From Ensifer sp. USDA 6670 (lineage in GTDB: Bacteria; Pseudomonadota; Alphaproteobacteria; Rhizobiales; Rhizobiaceae): a stretch of DNA of 64,000 nt. The position numbers were made by a program, and so were the translations under genes. The notes under the pieces were generated by a model. The model worked only from the letters and a program-made list of their open reading frames with translations. It did not search any database and was not told where the DNA came from. The stretch covers positions 1 to 64,000 of the forward strand of contig ATWE01000022.1 in NCBI GenBank assembly GCA_000421085.1. Direction: 5' to 3'. Of the stretch, positions 51,088-60,356 are shown piece after piece. Within the stretch, counting starts at the first letter, position 1. Each line of letters starts with the position of its first letter.

Positions 51088-52158
51088 ATGAAAAAACTAC
51101 TCGTCGCCCTCGCAACCACCGTCGCCGTGCTCGGTATCGCGCCGGCTGCAAGCGCTCAGGAGAAGGCAAAGATCTGCTTCATCTATGTCGGCTCGAAGAC
51201 AGACGGCGGCTGGACCCAGGCCCACGACATCGGCCGCCAGGAGCTCGAAAAGGAACTCGCCGACAAGATCGAAACGCAGTTCCTGGAAAACGTGCCGGAA
51301 GGTCCGGACGCCGAACGCGCGATAGAGCGCCTGGCGCGGTCCGGCTGTGGTCTGATCTTCACCACGTCCTTCGGGTTCATGGATGCAACGATCAAGATCG
51401 CGGGCAAATTCCCGGATGTGAAATTCGAGCACGCGACCGGCTACAAGACCGCGCCGAACGTCGCCACCTATAACAGCCGTTTCTACGAAGGCCGTTATAT
51501 CCAGGGCCAGATCGCCGCGAAAATGTCGGAGAAGGGGGTTGCCGGCTACATCGCCTCCTTCCCGATTCCCGAGGTGGTGATGGGCATCAATGCCTTCGTC
51601 ATCGGAGCCCGGGCAATCAATCCGGATTTCAAGATCAAGGTCGTATGGGCGAACACCTGGTTCGATCCGGGCAAGGAAGCGGACGCCGCCAAGGCGCTCA
51701 TCGACCAGGGCGTCGATATCATCACTCAGCATACCGACACGACCGCGCCGATGCAGGTCGCGGCCGAGCGCGGCATCAAGGCCTTCGGTCAGGCATCCGA
51801 CATGATTGCCGCCGGCCCGCAGACGCAATTGACTGCGATCGTCGATACCTGGGGCGCCTATTATGTGAAGCGCACCAAGGCCTTCTTCGACGGAACGTGG
51901 TCGACGACTTCGAGCTGGGATGGTCTGAAGGACGGCATCCTGACCATGGCGCCTTACACCAACATGCCCGATGACGTGAAGGCGATGGCGGAAGCGACGG
52001 AGGCGAAAATCAAATCCGGCGAGCTGAAGCCTTTCACCGGTCCGCTCAACAAGCAGGATGGCAGCCCGTGGCTGAAAGAGGGCGAAACGGCCGACGACGC
52101 GACGCTGCTCGGCATGAACTTCTACGTCGAAGGCGTAGACGACAAGCTGCCGCAATAG
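51088..52158 (+). CDS. BMP-family substrate-binding protein
   Basis: A signal peptide (to SAQEK, near residue 25) precedes a Med/BMP lipoprotein-like domain: ICFIYVGSKTDGGWTQAHD at its start, CGLIFTTSFGFMDATIK, SRFYEGRYIQGQIAAKMSEK and IITQHTDTTAPMQVAAERGI. BMP proteins usually bind purine nucleosides or related compounds. No lipobox cysteine is seen, so it is free in the periplasm. It ends the transporter operon and is followed by an intrinsic terminator. Confidence 0.93.
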   Translation: MKKLLVALATTVAVLGIAPAASAQEKAKICFIYVGSKTDGGWTQAHDIGRQELEKELADKIETQFLENVPEGPDAERAIERLARSGCGLIFTTSFGFMDATIKIAGKFPDVKFEHATGYKTAPNVATYNSRFYEGRYIQGQIAAKMSEKGVAGYIASFPIPEVVMGINAFVIGARAINPDFKIKVVWANTWFDPGKEADAAKALIDQGVDIITQHTDTTAPMQVAAERGIKAFGQASDMIAAGPQTQLTAIVDTWGAYYVKRTKAFFDGTWSTTSSWDGLKDGILTMAPYTNMPDDVKAMAEATEAKIKSGELKPFTGPLNKQDGSPWLKEGETADDATLLGMNFYVEGVDDKLPQ

Positions 52159-52183
52159 TCGAACGTCAGAAACATGCAATTGC

Positions 52184-52211
52184 AACCCCGCGCCTTGAGC
52201 GCGGGGTTTCC
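52184..52211 (+). terminator. Rho-independent terminator after the BMP transporter operon
   Basis: AACCCCGCG (52184-52192) and CGCGGGGTT (52200-52208) pair perfectly around a seven-base loop, followed by a short T-rich stretch (TTCCTTT), 26 bases after the stop codon. It separates the operon from the FadR-type regulator gene. Confidence 0.85.
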
Positions 52212-52334
52212 TTTGGACCCGCTTACCTGCGACTCTCTGCAGGCCTTTCAGGAATCGTCTATTCCATCTAGTGTTGATCGTCGCCGGCAAGAATTGCGCT
52301 GCTGACGATGAGGAGTTTCCCTGGGGAGGATTGG

Positions 52335-53084
52335 TTGAAGAGCGTGCTTGAGACCGTGATATCCGGCACGCCGAAGCGGACGAGCCATGCACAGGTCGTG
52401 GATCAGCTCGGCAAGGCGATCGTTTCGGGCGAGTTCCCGGTCGGCAGCATTCTCCCCGGAGATCCTGAATTGGCGCTGCGTTTCCGCGTCTCGCGGACGG
52501 TACTGCGCGAAGCGATGAAGACGCTTGCCGCCAAGGGCATGATCGTACCGCGCGCCCGGATCGGCACGCGCGTCACGCCCCGAAAGGAATGGAACCTCTT
52601 CGACAGCGACATTCTGACCTGGCATTTCGCTTGCGGCGTCGACGAGGATTTTCTCTATCATCTGAGCGAGGTACGGCTGGCCTTCGAGACGCATGCCGCG
52701 GCGCTGGCGGCAAGAAATGCATCGGACGCGGAAATCGCGGGGATGATGCGGCTCGCCGTCGCCATGGGCGAGGCTAACCACACCCCCGAGAGTCTCGCCG
52801 TAGCGGACCTCAAGTTCCATCTCTCCGTCATCGAAGCATCCGGCAATCCCTTTCTTCGTACCGTCGGCGGCTTGATCGAGGCAGCCCTTGTGGGCGTCTT
52901 CAAGCTCAGTTCGCCGACAGCCGAAAAAGGCGGTATCGACGAAGTTGCGCGCAACCATATCCGCATCGTCGAGGCGATCGGCAAACGGGACGAGGCGGCT
53001 GCACGCCTGGCGATGGAACACGTGATCAAGGTAGGGCGTGCGCGCATCCGTCAGGCGCTAAGCGGCGGCGAGGCGAAGGCTTGA
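52335..53084 (+). CDS. GntR-family (FadR/FCD subfamily) transcriptional regulator
   Basis: The winged HTH (VVDQLGKAIVSGEFPVGS, ELALRFRVSRTVLREAMKTL) is followed by a FCD effector domain with RLAFETHAAALAA, DLKFHLSVIEASGNPF and the late histidine in RNHIRIVEAI. The WNLFDSDILTWHF segment is typical of DgoR-like FadR proteins, which respond to sugar acids. A TTG at 52335 sits behind a strong GGGGAGG; the ATG at 52308 has none. Target genes are not apparent. Confidence 0.88.
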   Translation: MKSVLETVISGTPKRTSHAQVVDQLGKAIVSGEFPVGSILPGDPELALRFRVSRTVLREAMKTLAAKGMIVPRARIGTRVTPRKEWNLFDSDILTWHFACGVDEDFLYHLSEVRLAFETHAAALAARNASDAEIAGMMRLAVAMGEANHTPESLAVADLKFHLSVIEASGNPFLRTVGGLIEAALVGVFKLSSPTAEKGGIDEVARNHIRIVEAIGKRDEAAARLAMEHVIKVGRARIRQALSGGEAKA

Positions 53085-53215
53085 CCTGAACCTCGTTGCG
53101 GACCTGAGCTCCTGCCGTGAAATCCTGAAGGTGACCTTGCCCGGGATTGCGGCTTAGCCTATCTGGGAAGGGCGCAGTCGCGAGGCCGCCCTTCCTCAAC
53201 GGTGAACCGGAGACT

Positions 53216-54508
53216 ATGTTCGAGCTTCTTGTCATTTTCCTTCTGCTCTTAATCAACGCTTTCTTCGCGTTGTCGGAAATGGCAATCGTCTCGGCAAGCA
53301 AACCGCTGCTTCGTCAGATGGTGAAGCAGGGTAACCGGCGCGCGGAGGCCGCGCTCAAGCTCGCCGAGGACCCGGGAAAATTCCTGTCGACGGTACAGGT
53401 CGGCATCACCCTTGTCGGCATCCTCGCGGGCGCCTATGGCGGCGCGACGATCGCTGCCAGGATTGCGCCGTTTTTGAACGACATCGGCTGGATCAGCCCT
53501 TACGGGAACACGATCGCGGTCGCACTGGTCGTCACGCTGATTACATTTCTGTCGGTGGTCATCGGCGAGCTCATTCCCAAGCAGCTGGCGCTCCGAAACC
53601 CCGAAGGGCTGGCTATGTTCGTCGCCGGTCCGATGGCGCTGCTTTCGCGTATCGCAGCGCCGGTCGTCTATATTTTCGAAACGGCGGCCTCTATTGCGAT
53701 GCGGCTCATGGGTATGAGGCCGGAGGATGCCGATCGCGTCACCGAAGAGGAAGTGCAGGCGATCATGGCGGAAGGCGTCGAAAGCGGCGCCATCGAGAAG
53801 ACCGAGCATGAGATGCTGCGGCGGATCATCCGGCTCGGCGACCGCAACGTCAAATCGATCATGACACACCGCACAGAGGTCAGTTTCATCGACGTTCACG
53901 ACAGCCTGGAGACGATCGGGCAGAAGATCAGGCAATTCGGCCACTCGCGCTATCCGGTGATCGACGGCCCATCGGGTGATGTCATCGGCGCGGTCCTTGC
54001 CAAGGAGATATTGAATGTTGCGCCGGCCGCGCCCTTCAGCATCCGCGATTATGTCCGCGAAATTCTTACCCTCCCGGAGACAGCCTCCTGTCTGAAGGCT
54101 CTCGAAGCCTTCAAGTCGTCCAATATCAATATGGCGATGATCGTCGATGAGTACGGGAGCACGGAGGGGATCATCACCACCGCCGACATCCTTGAGGCCA
54201 TCGTCGGCGTCATCCCTTCGAATTATGACAATTCCGAGCACGCCCTCATCCGCCTGCGCGACGACGGCAGCTATCTCGTAGACGGACGGACGCCGATCGA
54301 TGAAATCCACCTCCAGATCGGCATCGATGGAATCGACGCGGACGGCGATTTCGAAACCATAGCCGGCTTCCTGGTGCAGCAGTTGCGCAAGACTCCGGAG
54401 GAGGGCGACACCGCCGAGGCGCACGGCTATCGCTTCGAGGTGATCGACATGGACGGCCGTCGCATCGACAAGATCCTCGTCAGCCGGGCCGGTGAGGCGC
54501 TCTCCTGA
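53216..54508 (+). CDS. Hemolysin-like CNNM/CorC-family transporter with CBS domains
   Basis: The 430-aa protein has an N-terminal DUF21 membrane domain (LLLLINAFFALSEMAIVSAS, KFLSTVQVGITLVGILAGAYGG, VVIGELIPKQLAL), then a CBS pair (MTHRTEVSFIDVHDSL to VDEYGSTEGIITTADILEAIVG) and a C-terminal CorC_HlyC domain. Family members mediate or modulate Mg2+ or cobalt transport across the inner membrane. The ATG at 53216 opens the DUF21 domain. Confidence 0.93.
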   Translation: MFELLVIFLLLLINAFFALSEMAIVSASKPLLRQMVKQGNRRAEAALKLAEDPGKFLSTVQVGITLVGILAGAYGGATIAARIAPFLNDIGWISPYGNTIAVALVVTLITFLSVVIGELIPKQLALRNPEGLAMFVAGPMALLSRIAAPVVYIFETAASIAMRLMGMRPEDADRVTEEEVQAIMAEGVESGAIEKTEHEMLRRIIRLGDRNVKSIMTHRTEVSFIDVHDSLETIGQKIRQFGHSRYPVIDGPSGDVIGAVLAKEILNVAPAAPFSIRDYVREILTLPETASCLKALEAFKSSNINMAMIVDEYGSTEGIITTADILEAIVGVIPSNYDNSEHALIRLRDDGSYLVDGRTPIDEIHLQIGIDGIDADGDFETIAGFLVQQLRKTPEEGDTAEAHGYRFEVIDMDGRRIDKILVSRAGEALS

Positions 54509-54539
54509 CGCAATCGCCGCGTCGCGCCGGTTCGCTGGG

Positions 54540-55760
54540 TCAGGCGGGGTCTCTGAGCCTGAAAACCTTGCATGCCTCTCCGATCGCGGCTTCGGGAGCA
54601 CCCGGTCGCCGTACGATCAGCCCGTCGGACTGCGCGAAAATGCTGACCATGGACGAATCCTGGCGCGGGAAGGGATGCGCCACGAGCGAACCGTCCGCCT
54701 CGAGCGTGAGGCGGGCACGTATATAATCCTGGCGCCGGTCATTGGCCGGCAGCGTTGCGGCAAGCCGTGCATCGACCAGTCTCGAACGGGGCGGCAGATG
54801 CGCAAGCTTGCGCGTCAGAGGCTCGAGGAAGAGCAGGGCGCAGACGAGGCTCGAAACGGGGTTTCCGGGAAGGCCGAGCACCGTGACGCCGTCGAGATCG
54901 CCGACCATCAGCGGTTTTCCCGGTCGCATGGCGATACGCCAGAAGTCCAGGGTCATGCCGCAGCCGAGAAGCGTCGACTGGACGAGATCGTGATCGCCGA
55001 CCGAGGCTCCTCCGAGGGTGACGAGCACGTCCACTTGGGCTGCCTGCGCCTTGGCAACGGCGCTGGCGATCGCTGTCCGATCGTCGCCGACAATGCCGAG
55101 ATCGAGAACTTCGGCCCCATTGTCGCGGGCAACCGCAGCAATCCCGAAACTGTTCGAAGCGATGATCTGATCGGGACCAAGGGAACTGCCGGGTGGCAAC
55201 AACTCATCGCCCGTGGCGATGAGTGCGATTTTCGGTCGCGCGAAAACCGGCAGGTCCTGATGATTCATGCTGGCCGCGAGCGTCAGGCGGCCGGCGTCGA
55301 GCGCGCTACCGGCGGAAAGCCCGACGTCACCCGCCAGGAAATCCTGGCCCGCCGAACGGATATGGCGGCCCTTTGCCGGCGCAAACAGGGTGCGAATGCG
55401 TCCGTCCGGCAGTTTTTCCGTGTCTTCCTGAATGATGACGGTATCGGCGCCTGTGGGTACCGGCGCGCCGGTAAAGATGCGTACGGCCTCCCCACCTTTG
55501 ACGTCGCCTGGAAAACGGCGTCCTGCGGCGGACTGGCCGATAGCGGAGAGCTCCGCTCCGACTTCTGCGATATCCTCGTGGCGGACGGCATAACCGTCCA
55601 TCGCGGAATTGTCGAAAGGGGGGTGGGTGAGCTTGGCCGCTACGTTTTCGGCGAGCACCCGTCCGAGGCACTCATGCAGCGCAACGCGCTCCGTCCGTCG
55701 CAGCGGATTGGCCCTGGCCAGAATTCTCTGCAGTGCTTCCTCGACCGAAAGAAGCGACAT
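54540..55760 (-). CDS. moeA: Molybdopterin molybdotransferase MoeA
   Basis: The 406-aa protein has the MoeA hallmarks: FDNSAMDGYAVR near residue 50, GEAVRIFTGAPVPTGADTVI, LVTLGGASVGDHDLV near 250 (the GGxSxGxxD motif) and LGLPGNPVSSLV near 300. MoeA inserts molybdate into adenylylated molybdopterin to finish the molybdenum cofactor. Its ATG overlaps the moaC stop (TGATG), so it is translated together with moaC as the last gene of a trpD-trpC-moaC-moeA unit. Confidence 0.96.
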   Translation of the reverse strand: MSLLSVEEALQRILARANPLRRTERVALHECLGRVLAENVAAKLTHPPFDNSAMDGYAVRHEDIAEVGAELSAIGQSAAGRRFPGDVKGGEAVRIFTGAPVPTGADTVIIQEDTEKLPDGRIRTLFAPAKGRHIRSAGQDFLAGDVGLSAGSALDAGRLTLAASMNHQDLPVFARPKIALIATGDELLPPGSSLGPDQIIASNSFGIAAVARDNGAEVLDLGIVGDDRTAIASAVAKAQAAQVDVLVTLGGASVGDHDLVQSTLLGCGMTLDFWRIAMRPGKPLMVGDLDGVTVLGLPGNPVSSLVCALLFLEPLTRKLAHLPPRSRLVDARLAATLPANDRRQDYIRARLTLEADGSLVAHPFPRQDSSMVSIFAQSDGLIVRRPGAPEAAIGEACKVFRLRDPA

Positions 55761-56254
55761 CAGCGCGTCTCTCCAGCGCGGTGATAATCGCCGGAGCGCC
55801 CGCCCGATTTGCTGACCAGCCGTACGCCGCCGATTTCCATTTCCCGGTCGGCGGCCTTGGCCATGTCGTATATCGTCAGGCAGGCGACGCTGACGGCAGT
55901 CAACGCCTCCATTTCGACACCCGTCCGTCCGGTCAGCTTCGCCATTGCTTCTACGCGCAAACCGGGGAGGGCGTCATCCGGCACGATATCGACGGACACT
56001 TTCGTCAGCATCAAAGGATGGCAGAGCGGAATGAGGCTGGATGTCTGCTTGGCCGCCATGATGCCCGCAAGCCGGGCGGTGGCGATAACGTCGCCCTTCT
56101 TGGCATTGCCCTGGCGAATCAGTGCCAGCGTCTCCGGCTTCATCCTGACGAAGCCCTCCGCGACAGCGACACGGACCGTGTCGGCCTTGTCGCCGACATC
56201 GACCATGCTGGCTTCGCCGGTGCTGTCGATATGGGTGAGGGCCGGCCCGCTCAT
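55760..56254 (-). CDS. moaC: Cyclic pyranopterin monophosphate synthase MoaC
   Basis: The 164-aa protein carries [36 protein letters not shown] and [20 protein letters not shown], the active-site segments of MoaC, which together with MoaA converts GTP to cyclic pyranopterin monophosphate in molybdenum cofactor synthesis. The ATG at 56254 shares a base with the trpC stop. A GTG at 56257 is an alternative. Confidence 0.97.
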   Translation of the reverse strand: MSGPALTHIDSTGEASMVDVGDKADTVRVAVAEGFVRMKPETLALIRQGNAKKGDVIATARLAGIMAAKQTSSLIPLCHPLMLTKVSVDIVPDDALPGLRVEAMAKLTGRTGVEMEALTAVSVACLTIYDMAKAADREMEIGGVRLVSKSGGRSGDYHRAGETR

Positions 56255-57069
56255 CACTCTGCCGCCAGGATGCTTGCCGAGCCGGTCAGCAGCGCACGCG
56301 TCGCCGCCTCTACGTCGTCCTTCCTCATCAGGCTTTCACCGACCAGGAAGGTGGTAATCCCGCTCTTCTCGAGGCGCCGGCAGTCTTCGTGGGTGAAAAC
56401 GCCACTTTCGGCGACCAGGAGACGATCCGAGGAAACCATTGCCGCGAGCCTTTCGGAGACGGCGAGATCGACCTCGAACGTCCTGAGATTGCGGTTGTTG
56501 ATCCCGACGAGCGGAGATGACAGGCGAAGTGCTCGTTCCATTTCCTCCGCATCGTGTACTTCGACGAGGACATCCATGCCGAGTGCAAATGCGGCTTCTT
56601 CCAACCGGCGCGCATCGTCGTCGCCAAGCGAAGCCATTATCAGCAGAATGCAATCGGCACCCCAGGCGCGCGCTTCGAAAACCTGATAGGTGTCGAACAT
56701 GAAGTCCTTGCGCAGTGCCGGGAGCGAGCAGGCCCCGCGCGCCTTCGTCAGGAACTCCGGCGCCCCCTGGAAACTCGGTGCGTCGGTAAGGACGGAGAGA
56801 CAGGCAGCGCCGCCCGCGGCATAGGCCTTCGCCAGTTCCGGAGGATCGAAATCGGGCCGGATCAAACCCTTCGAGGGGCTCGCCTTCTTGATTTCGGCGA
56901 TCAGCCCGAACCCGCCCTTGTCCCGTCGGGCCGCAAGCGCGGCGTGGAAACCGCGCGGCGCCGACTGATCGGCAGCCCGTGCCTTCAACTCTTCGAGCGG
57001 AACGCGCGCTTTCGCGGCGGCGATCTCTTCTCGCTTATAGGCTTCGATGCGGCGCAGGATATCCGTCAT
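56254..57069 (-). CDS. trpC: Indole-3-glycerol phosphate synthase
   Basis: The 271-aa TIM barrel contains [15 protein letters not shown] (the catalytic E and K pair near residue 60), [21 protein letters not shown] and [15 protein letters not shown] near 190. It closes the ring of CdRP to indole-3-glycerol phosphate in tryptophan synthesis. It lies nine bases after trpD on the same strand and is coupled to moaC, the order often seen in rhizobia. Confidence 0.97.
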   Translation of the reverse strand: MTDILRRIEAYKREEIAAAKARVPLEELKARAADQSAPRGFHAALAARRDKGGFGLIAEIKKASPSKGLIRPDFDPPELAKAYAAGGAACLSVLTDAPSFQGAPEFLTKARGACSLPALRKDFMFDTYQVFEARAWGADCILLIMASLGDDDARRLEEAAFALGMDVLVEVHDAEEMERALRLSSPLVGINNRNLRTFEVDLAVSERLAAMVSSDRLLVAESGVFTHEDCRRLEKSGITTFLVGESLMRKDDVEAATRALLTGSASILAAE

Positions 57070-57078
57070 GTCTTCTCC

Positions 57079-58092
57079 TCAAGCCGCGTTCGAGACGGTG
57101 ATCAACCGCTGCAAGGCGACCTTGGCGGCGCCGCTCGAAAGCGAGTGCCGAGCCAGAGCCATGCCTTCGGACAGGTCATTGGCGCGCCCTGCTATCATCA
57201 ACGAAGCGGCGGCATTCGCAAGGGAAATGTCCCGGTAGGCATTTTCCGCACCGTCGAGAACGGCCTGCAACGCAGCGGCATTGTGGGCTCCGTCTCCGCC
57301 CTTCAAGGCATCGAGCGACACCCGTTCGAGGCCGAAATCGGCCGGCGTCAGCTCGAAGTTGGTGATCGTGCCGTCCTTGAGCGCGGCCACTTTGGTTACG
57401 CCGGTCGTGGTGATCTCGTCGAGCCCTTCGCCATGGACGACCCAGACGCTTTCCGAACCGAGATCGCGGAGCACTTCCGCGAGCGGGTCGACCCATTGCG
57501 GCGCGTAGACACCGACGAGCTGCTGCCTGACGCCCGCAGGGTTGGCGAGGGGGCCGAGCAGATTGAAAATAGTCCTCGTTCCGAGTTCGACCCGCGTCGG
57601 ACCGACGTGGCGCATCGCCGAATGGTGCTGCTGGGCGAACATGAAGCCGAGACCGGCCTCGGCAATACAACGCGAGATCGCCGCAGGCCCGATATCGAGA
57701 TTCACCCCGAGGCACGAGAGTGCATCGGCTGTTCCGGACTTCGAGCTGAGCGCGCGGTTGCCATGCTTGGCGACCGGTACACCGGCACCCGCGACGATCA
57801 GCGCGGCCAGCGTCGAAATGTTGTAGGTACCGGCACCGTCGCCGCCGGTGCCGACGATGTCGATCGCCCCGTCGGGCGCTTCCACGGGCAACATGCGTGC
57901 GCGCATCGCGCCGACCGCACCCACGATCTCGTCGACCGTTTCGCCGCGCACCCGGAGCGCCATCAGAAAACCGCCGATCTGCGATGGCGTGGCGGCTCCG
58001 GACATGATGATCTCGAAGGCCGCGCGCGCATCTTCGCGACTCAGTGCCTCGCGCGCTGCGACTTTGGCGACGAACGGCTTCAAATCACTCAT
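57079..58092 (-). CDS. trpD: Anthranilate phosphoribosyltransferase
   Basis: The 337-aa protein shows [20 protein letters not shown] near residue 80 (the PRPP-binding GTGGD motif), [21 protein letters not shown] and [12 protein letters not shown] near 160. It transfers phosphoribose from PRPP to anthranilate, the second step of tryptophan synthesis. The gene follows the PpiD-like gene with 18 bp between them on the same strand. Confidence 0.97.
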   Translation of the reverse strand: MSDLKPFVAKVAAREALSREDARAAFEIIMSGAATPSQIGGFLMALRVRGETVDEIVGAVGAMRARMLPVEAPDGAIDIVGTGGDGAGTYNISTLAALIVAGAGVPVAKHGNRALSSKSGTADALSCLGVNLDIGPAAISRCIAEAGLGFMFAQQHHSAMRHVGPTRVELGTRTIFNLLGPLANPAGVRQQLVGVYAPQWVDPLAEVLRDLGSESVWVVHGEGLDEITTTGVTKVAALKDGTITNFELTPADFGLERVSLDALKGGDGAHNAAALQAVLDGAENAYRDISLANAAASLMIAGRANDLSEGMALARHSLSSGAAKVALQRLITVSNAA

Positions 58093-58110
58093 GAGTTCGC
58101 TTCTCCGTCG

Positions 58111-60003
58111 TCACCGCTGCGCCAGTGCCGTTTCGGCAAGCGACTGGTTGATTGAAACGCCGTAGGCGGTTTGCAATGTGGAGACCATCTGATCCAGGAT
58201 GTCGTCACCGCTCGCGCGCGCAATCGCTTCGATCTGGCTGCTGTCGTTGTCGAGGGCATCGGCAGGCGCTTTCTCTTCGACCGCCGTAACCTGCATGAGC
58301 ACTTGTCCGTCGCCGCCGATCCCGGGAGCATTGGCGACATGGCCGTTCGGACCGCCGAAGGCAGCGATCACCGCGGCAGGGCTCAGGGTCGCATCGTTGG
58401 TCGCGCGGGTCAGCCCGGTCTTGGTTTCGACGACAAGGCCAAGTTCACTTGCGATATCGGCGAGCTTGGCGCCCTTCTCGATACGTTCCTTGAGTTCCTT
58501 CGCCTTGGCGGCCAGCGCCGCGCGCTGCTGTTCCGCAGTCCAGTCGGCGGCCACTTCGTCGCGAACTTCGTCAAGCGTCCGGTCCCGGGCCGGAATGATT
58601 TCCTCGACGTCGAACCATGCGGAGCCGTCGCGGCCTATATTGACGGCAAGCGTATCTGTTCCGACATCGGCCTTGAAGACTTCCTGGAGAAGGGCGCGCG
58701 GTTCCGGAAGATCTTTCACTTCGTCGCCGTTTTGATCCTTGCCGGAAGCGTCGACGGCGTCGACCGTGACGAGCTTGAGCTTAAGCTGTTCGGCGATCTC
58801 CTTGACGGTCACGCCGCCGGCACGTTCATCTTCGATCTTGTCGTGAAGACCGACGAGCTGCTCGCGCGCGGCGTCGAGGGCGATTTCCTTGCGCAATTCT
58901 TCCTTGACTTCGTCAAAGCTGCGAACGGCATCGGGCCGGATGTTGGATACGCGAAGGATGACCGGGCCGAATGCGCCTTCGACGACGGGCGTGGTGGCGC
59001 CGTCCTGAGCAACGGCAAAGGCTGCGTCGGCAATCTTTGCGTCTGGCATGCGCTCCTTGGTGAAATCGCCGAGGAGTACATCTGCCGACGTCTTGCCCTC
59101 GGCCTTGATCAGATCGTCGAAGGACGTGCCGGCGGCAAGCTTGGCGGCCGCGGCGTCGGCGGCCTCGCGCGACGGGAAGGTAAGCTGCTCGACCGTTCTC
59201 GTTGCCGGCGTGCGGTAGCTCTCCTTGCGCTTCTCATAATCGGCGCGAAGCTCTTCCTCGGTCACGGCGTCGGGTGCGACCAGGTCCTCGGGCTCCAGCT
59301 TGATGTAGCTGATCCTGCGGTATTCCGGAGCGCGATAGTTCGCCTTTCGGCTTTCGAACCAAGGCGTGAGCACGTCGTCGCCCGGCGTTTTGACCGCGTC
59401 GATATTTGCGTTGGAAAGCAGAAGATAGTCGATCGTGCGATTTTCATGGCGATAATTGCCGATCGCCTCGAGGAGCACTTTGGGCGCCGTGTAACCGTCC
59501 GTGAGCGCATCGACGATCTGCGATCGAACCGCGACCTGGCTGCGGTTGTTGATGTAGTCCTGTTCGGTCAGCCCGGCATTGCGCAGCACGCTCGAAAATG
59601 TCAGCCGGTCGAACTGCCCGTTGACGCCATGGAAGGCCGGGTCTTCGCCGATCAGCCGCGCAAGCCTGTCTTCCGAAAGACCGAGATTCATGTCGGTAGC
59701 GAGCTGGTCGAGGGCGGCACCTGCCACGAGTTGGGCGTAGACCTGGTTTTCGACGCCGAAGGCTTGTGCCTGCTGGCGCGACAAAGGCGTACCGAGCTGG
59801 CGCGAGAGCAGGGCGACCTGCCGTTCGTAAGCCAGGCGAAAGTCGCTCGCCGACACCTTGACGTCGCCGACGGTGACCACCGCGTTGGGCGTGCTTGGCA
59901 CCATCAACGTCTGACCGCCCCACACCATGAATGAGAGGATGAGAAGGGCCAGCAGGCCTTTGACGACCCGCGTCTGGGCAGCGTTTCTCAGGGAGTCGAG
60001 CAT
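58111..60003 (-). CDS. PpiD/SurA-like peptidyl-prolyl isomerase, membrane-anchored periplasmic foldase
   Basis: The 630-aa protein has an N-terminal membrane anchor (VVKGLLALLILSFMVWGGQTL), a SurA N-like chaperone region (residues about 35-175), and a parvulin-type PPIase region around 240-360 (EELRADYEKRKESYRTPATR, then DLIKAEGKTSADVLLGDF). PpiD-type proteins sit in the inner membrane facing the periplasm and help newly exported proteins fold near the Sec translocon. It is the first gene of the trp-moa unit; the 353-bp gap before it (60004-60356) holds its promoter and that of the divergent Na/Pi gene, with no recognisable feature beyond that. Confidence 0.9.
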   Translation of the reverse strand: MLDSLRNAAQTRVVKGLLALLILSFMVWGGQTLMVPSTPNAVVTVGDVKVSASDFRLAYERQVALLSRQLGTPLSRQQAQAFGVENQVYAQLVAGAALDQLATDMNLGLSEDRLARLIGEDPAFHGVNGQFDRLTFSSVLRNAGLTEQDYINNRSQVAVRSQIVDALTDGYTAPKVLLEAIGNYRHENRTIDYLLLSNANIDAVKTPGDDVLTPWFESRKANYRAPEYRRISYIKLEPEDLVAPDAVTEEELRADYEKRKESYRTPATRTVEQLTFPSREAADAAAAKLAAGTSFDDLIKAEGKTSADVLLGDFTKERMPDAKIADAAFAVAQDGATTPVVEGAFGPVILRVSNIRPDAVRSFDEVKEELRKEIALDAAREQLVGLHDKIEDERAGGVTVKEIAEQLKLKLVTVDAVDASGKDQNGDEVKDLPEPRALLQEVFKADVGTDTLAVNIGRDGSAWFDVEEIIPARDRTLDEVRDEVAADWTAEQQRAALAAKAKELKERIEKGAKLADIASELGLVVETKTGLTRATNDATLSPAAVIAAFGGPNGHVANAPGIGGDGQVLMQVTAVEEKAPADALDNDSSQIEAIARASGDDILDQMVSTLQTAYGVSINQSLAETALAQR

Positions 60004-60356
60004 GGGGGCAGAAAACCTCGTTGGGATGCGCTGGCATTACGCCGAATGAATTCGTTCCTTAGAACAAACCAGCGAGGAATTGAAGGCCGGTTCGACGCAA
60101 ATTGCGGCCGGCGGAGGTGAACTTGCCGACCCATCGCGATGGCCGCGCGCTTCAGGGCTCCGGGGGCATTCAAGAGCAAAGGCTGCAAAAGGCGCTAACG
60201 ACGAAGGCAATGTCGGATTTTGTTAGCCGGCAACTTAAAGCGGGCTGCAAAATTATGCGTTGGATGCGCGTCCCGCTGTGGCAAACTGGCGGGAATCGTT
60301 TCTTCGATACTCGAGCGGAACTATCGATCCGTCGGCCATTACGGGAAATCACCTCC

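Noticed and set aside
53249-54601. 450-codon minus-strand frame opposite the CNNM/CorC gene
   Set aside because: It is a high-GC shadow ORF without motifs; the plus strand has DUF21 and CBS domains.
58171-59934. 587-codon plus-strand frame opposite the PpiD-like gene
   Set aside because: The minus strand carries a membrane anchor and PPIase/SurA features; the plus frame is a shadow.
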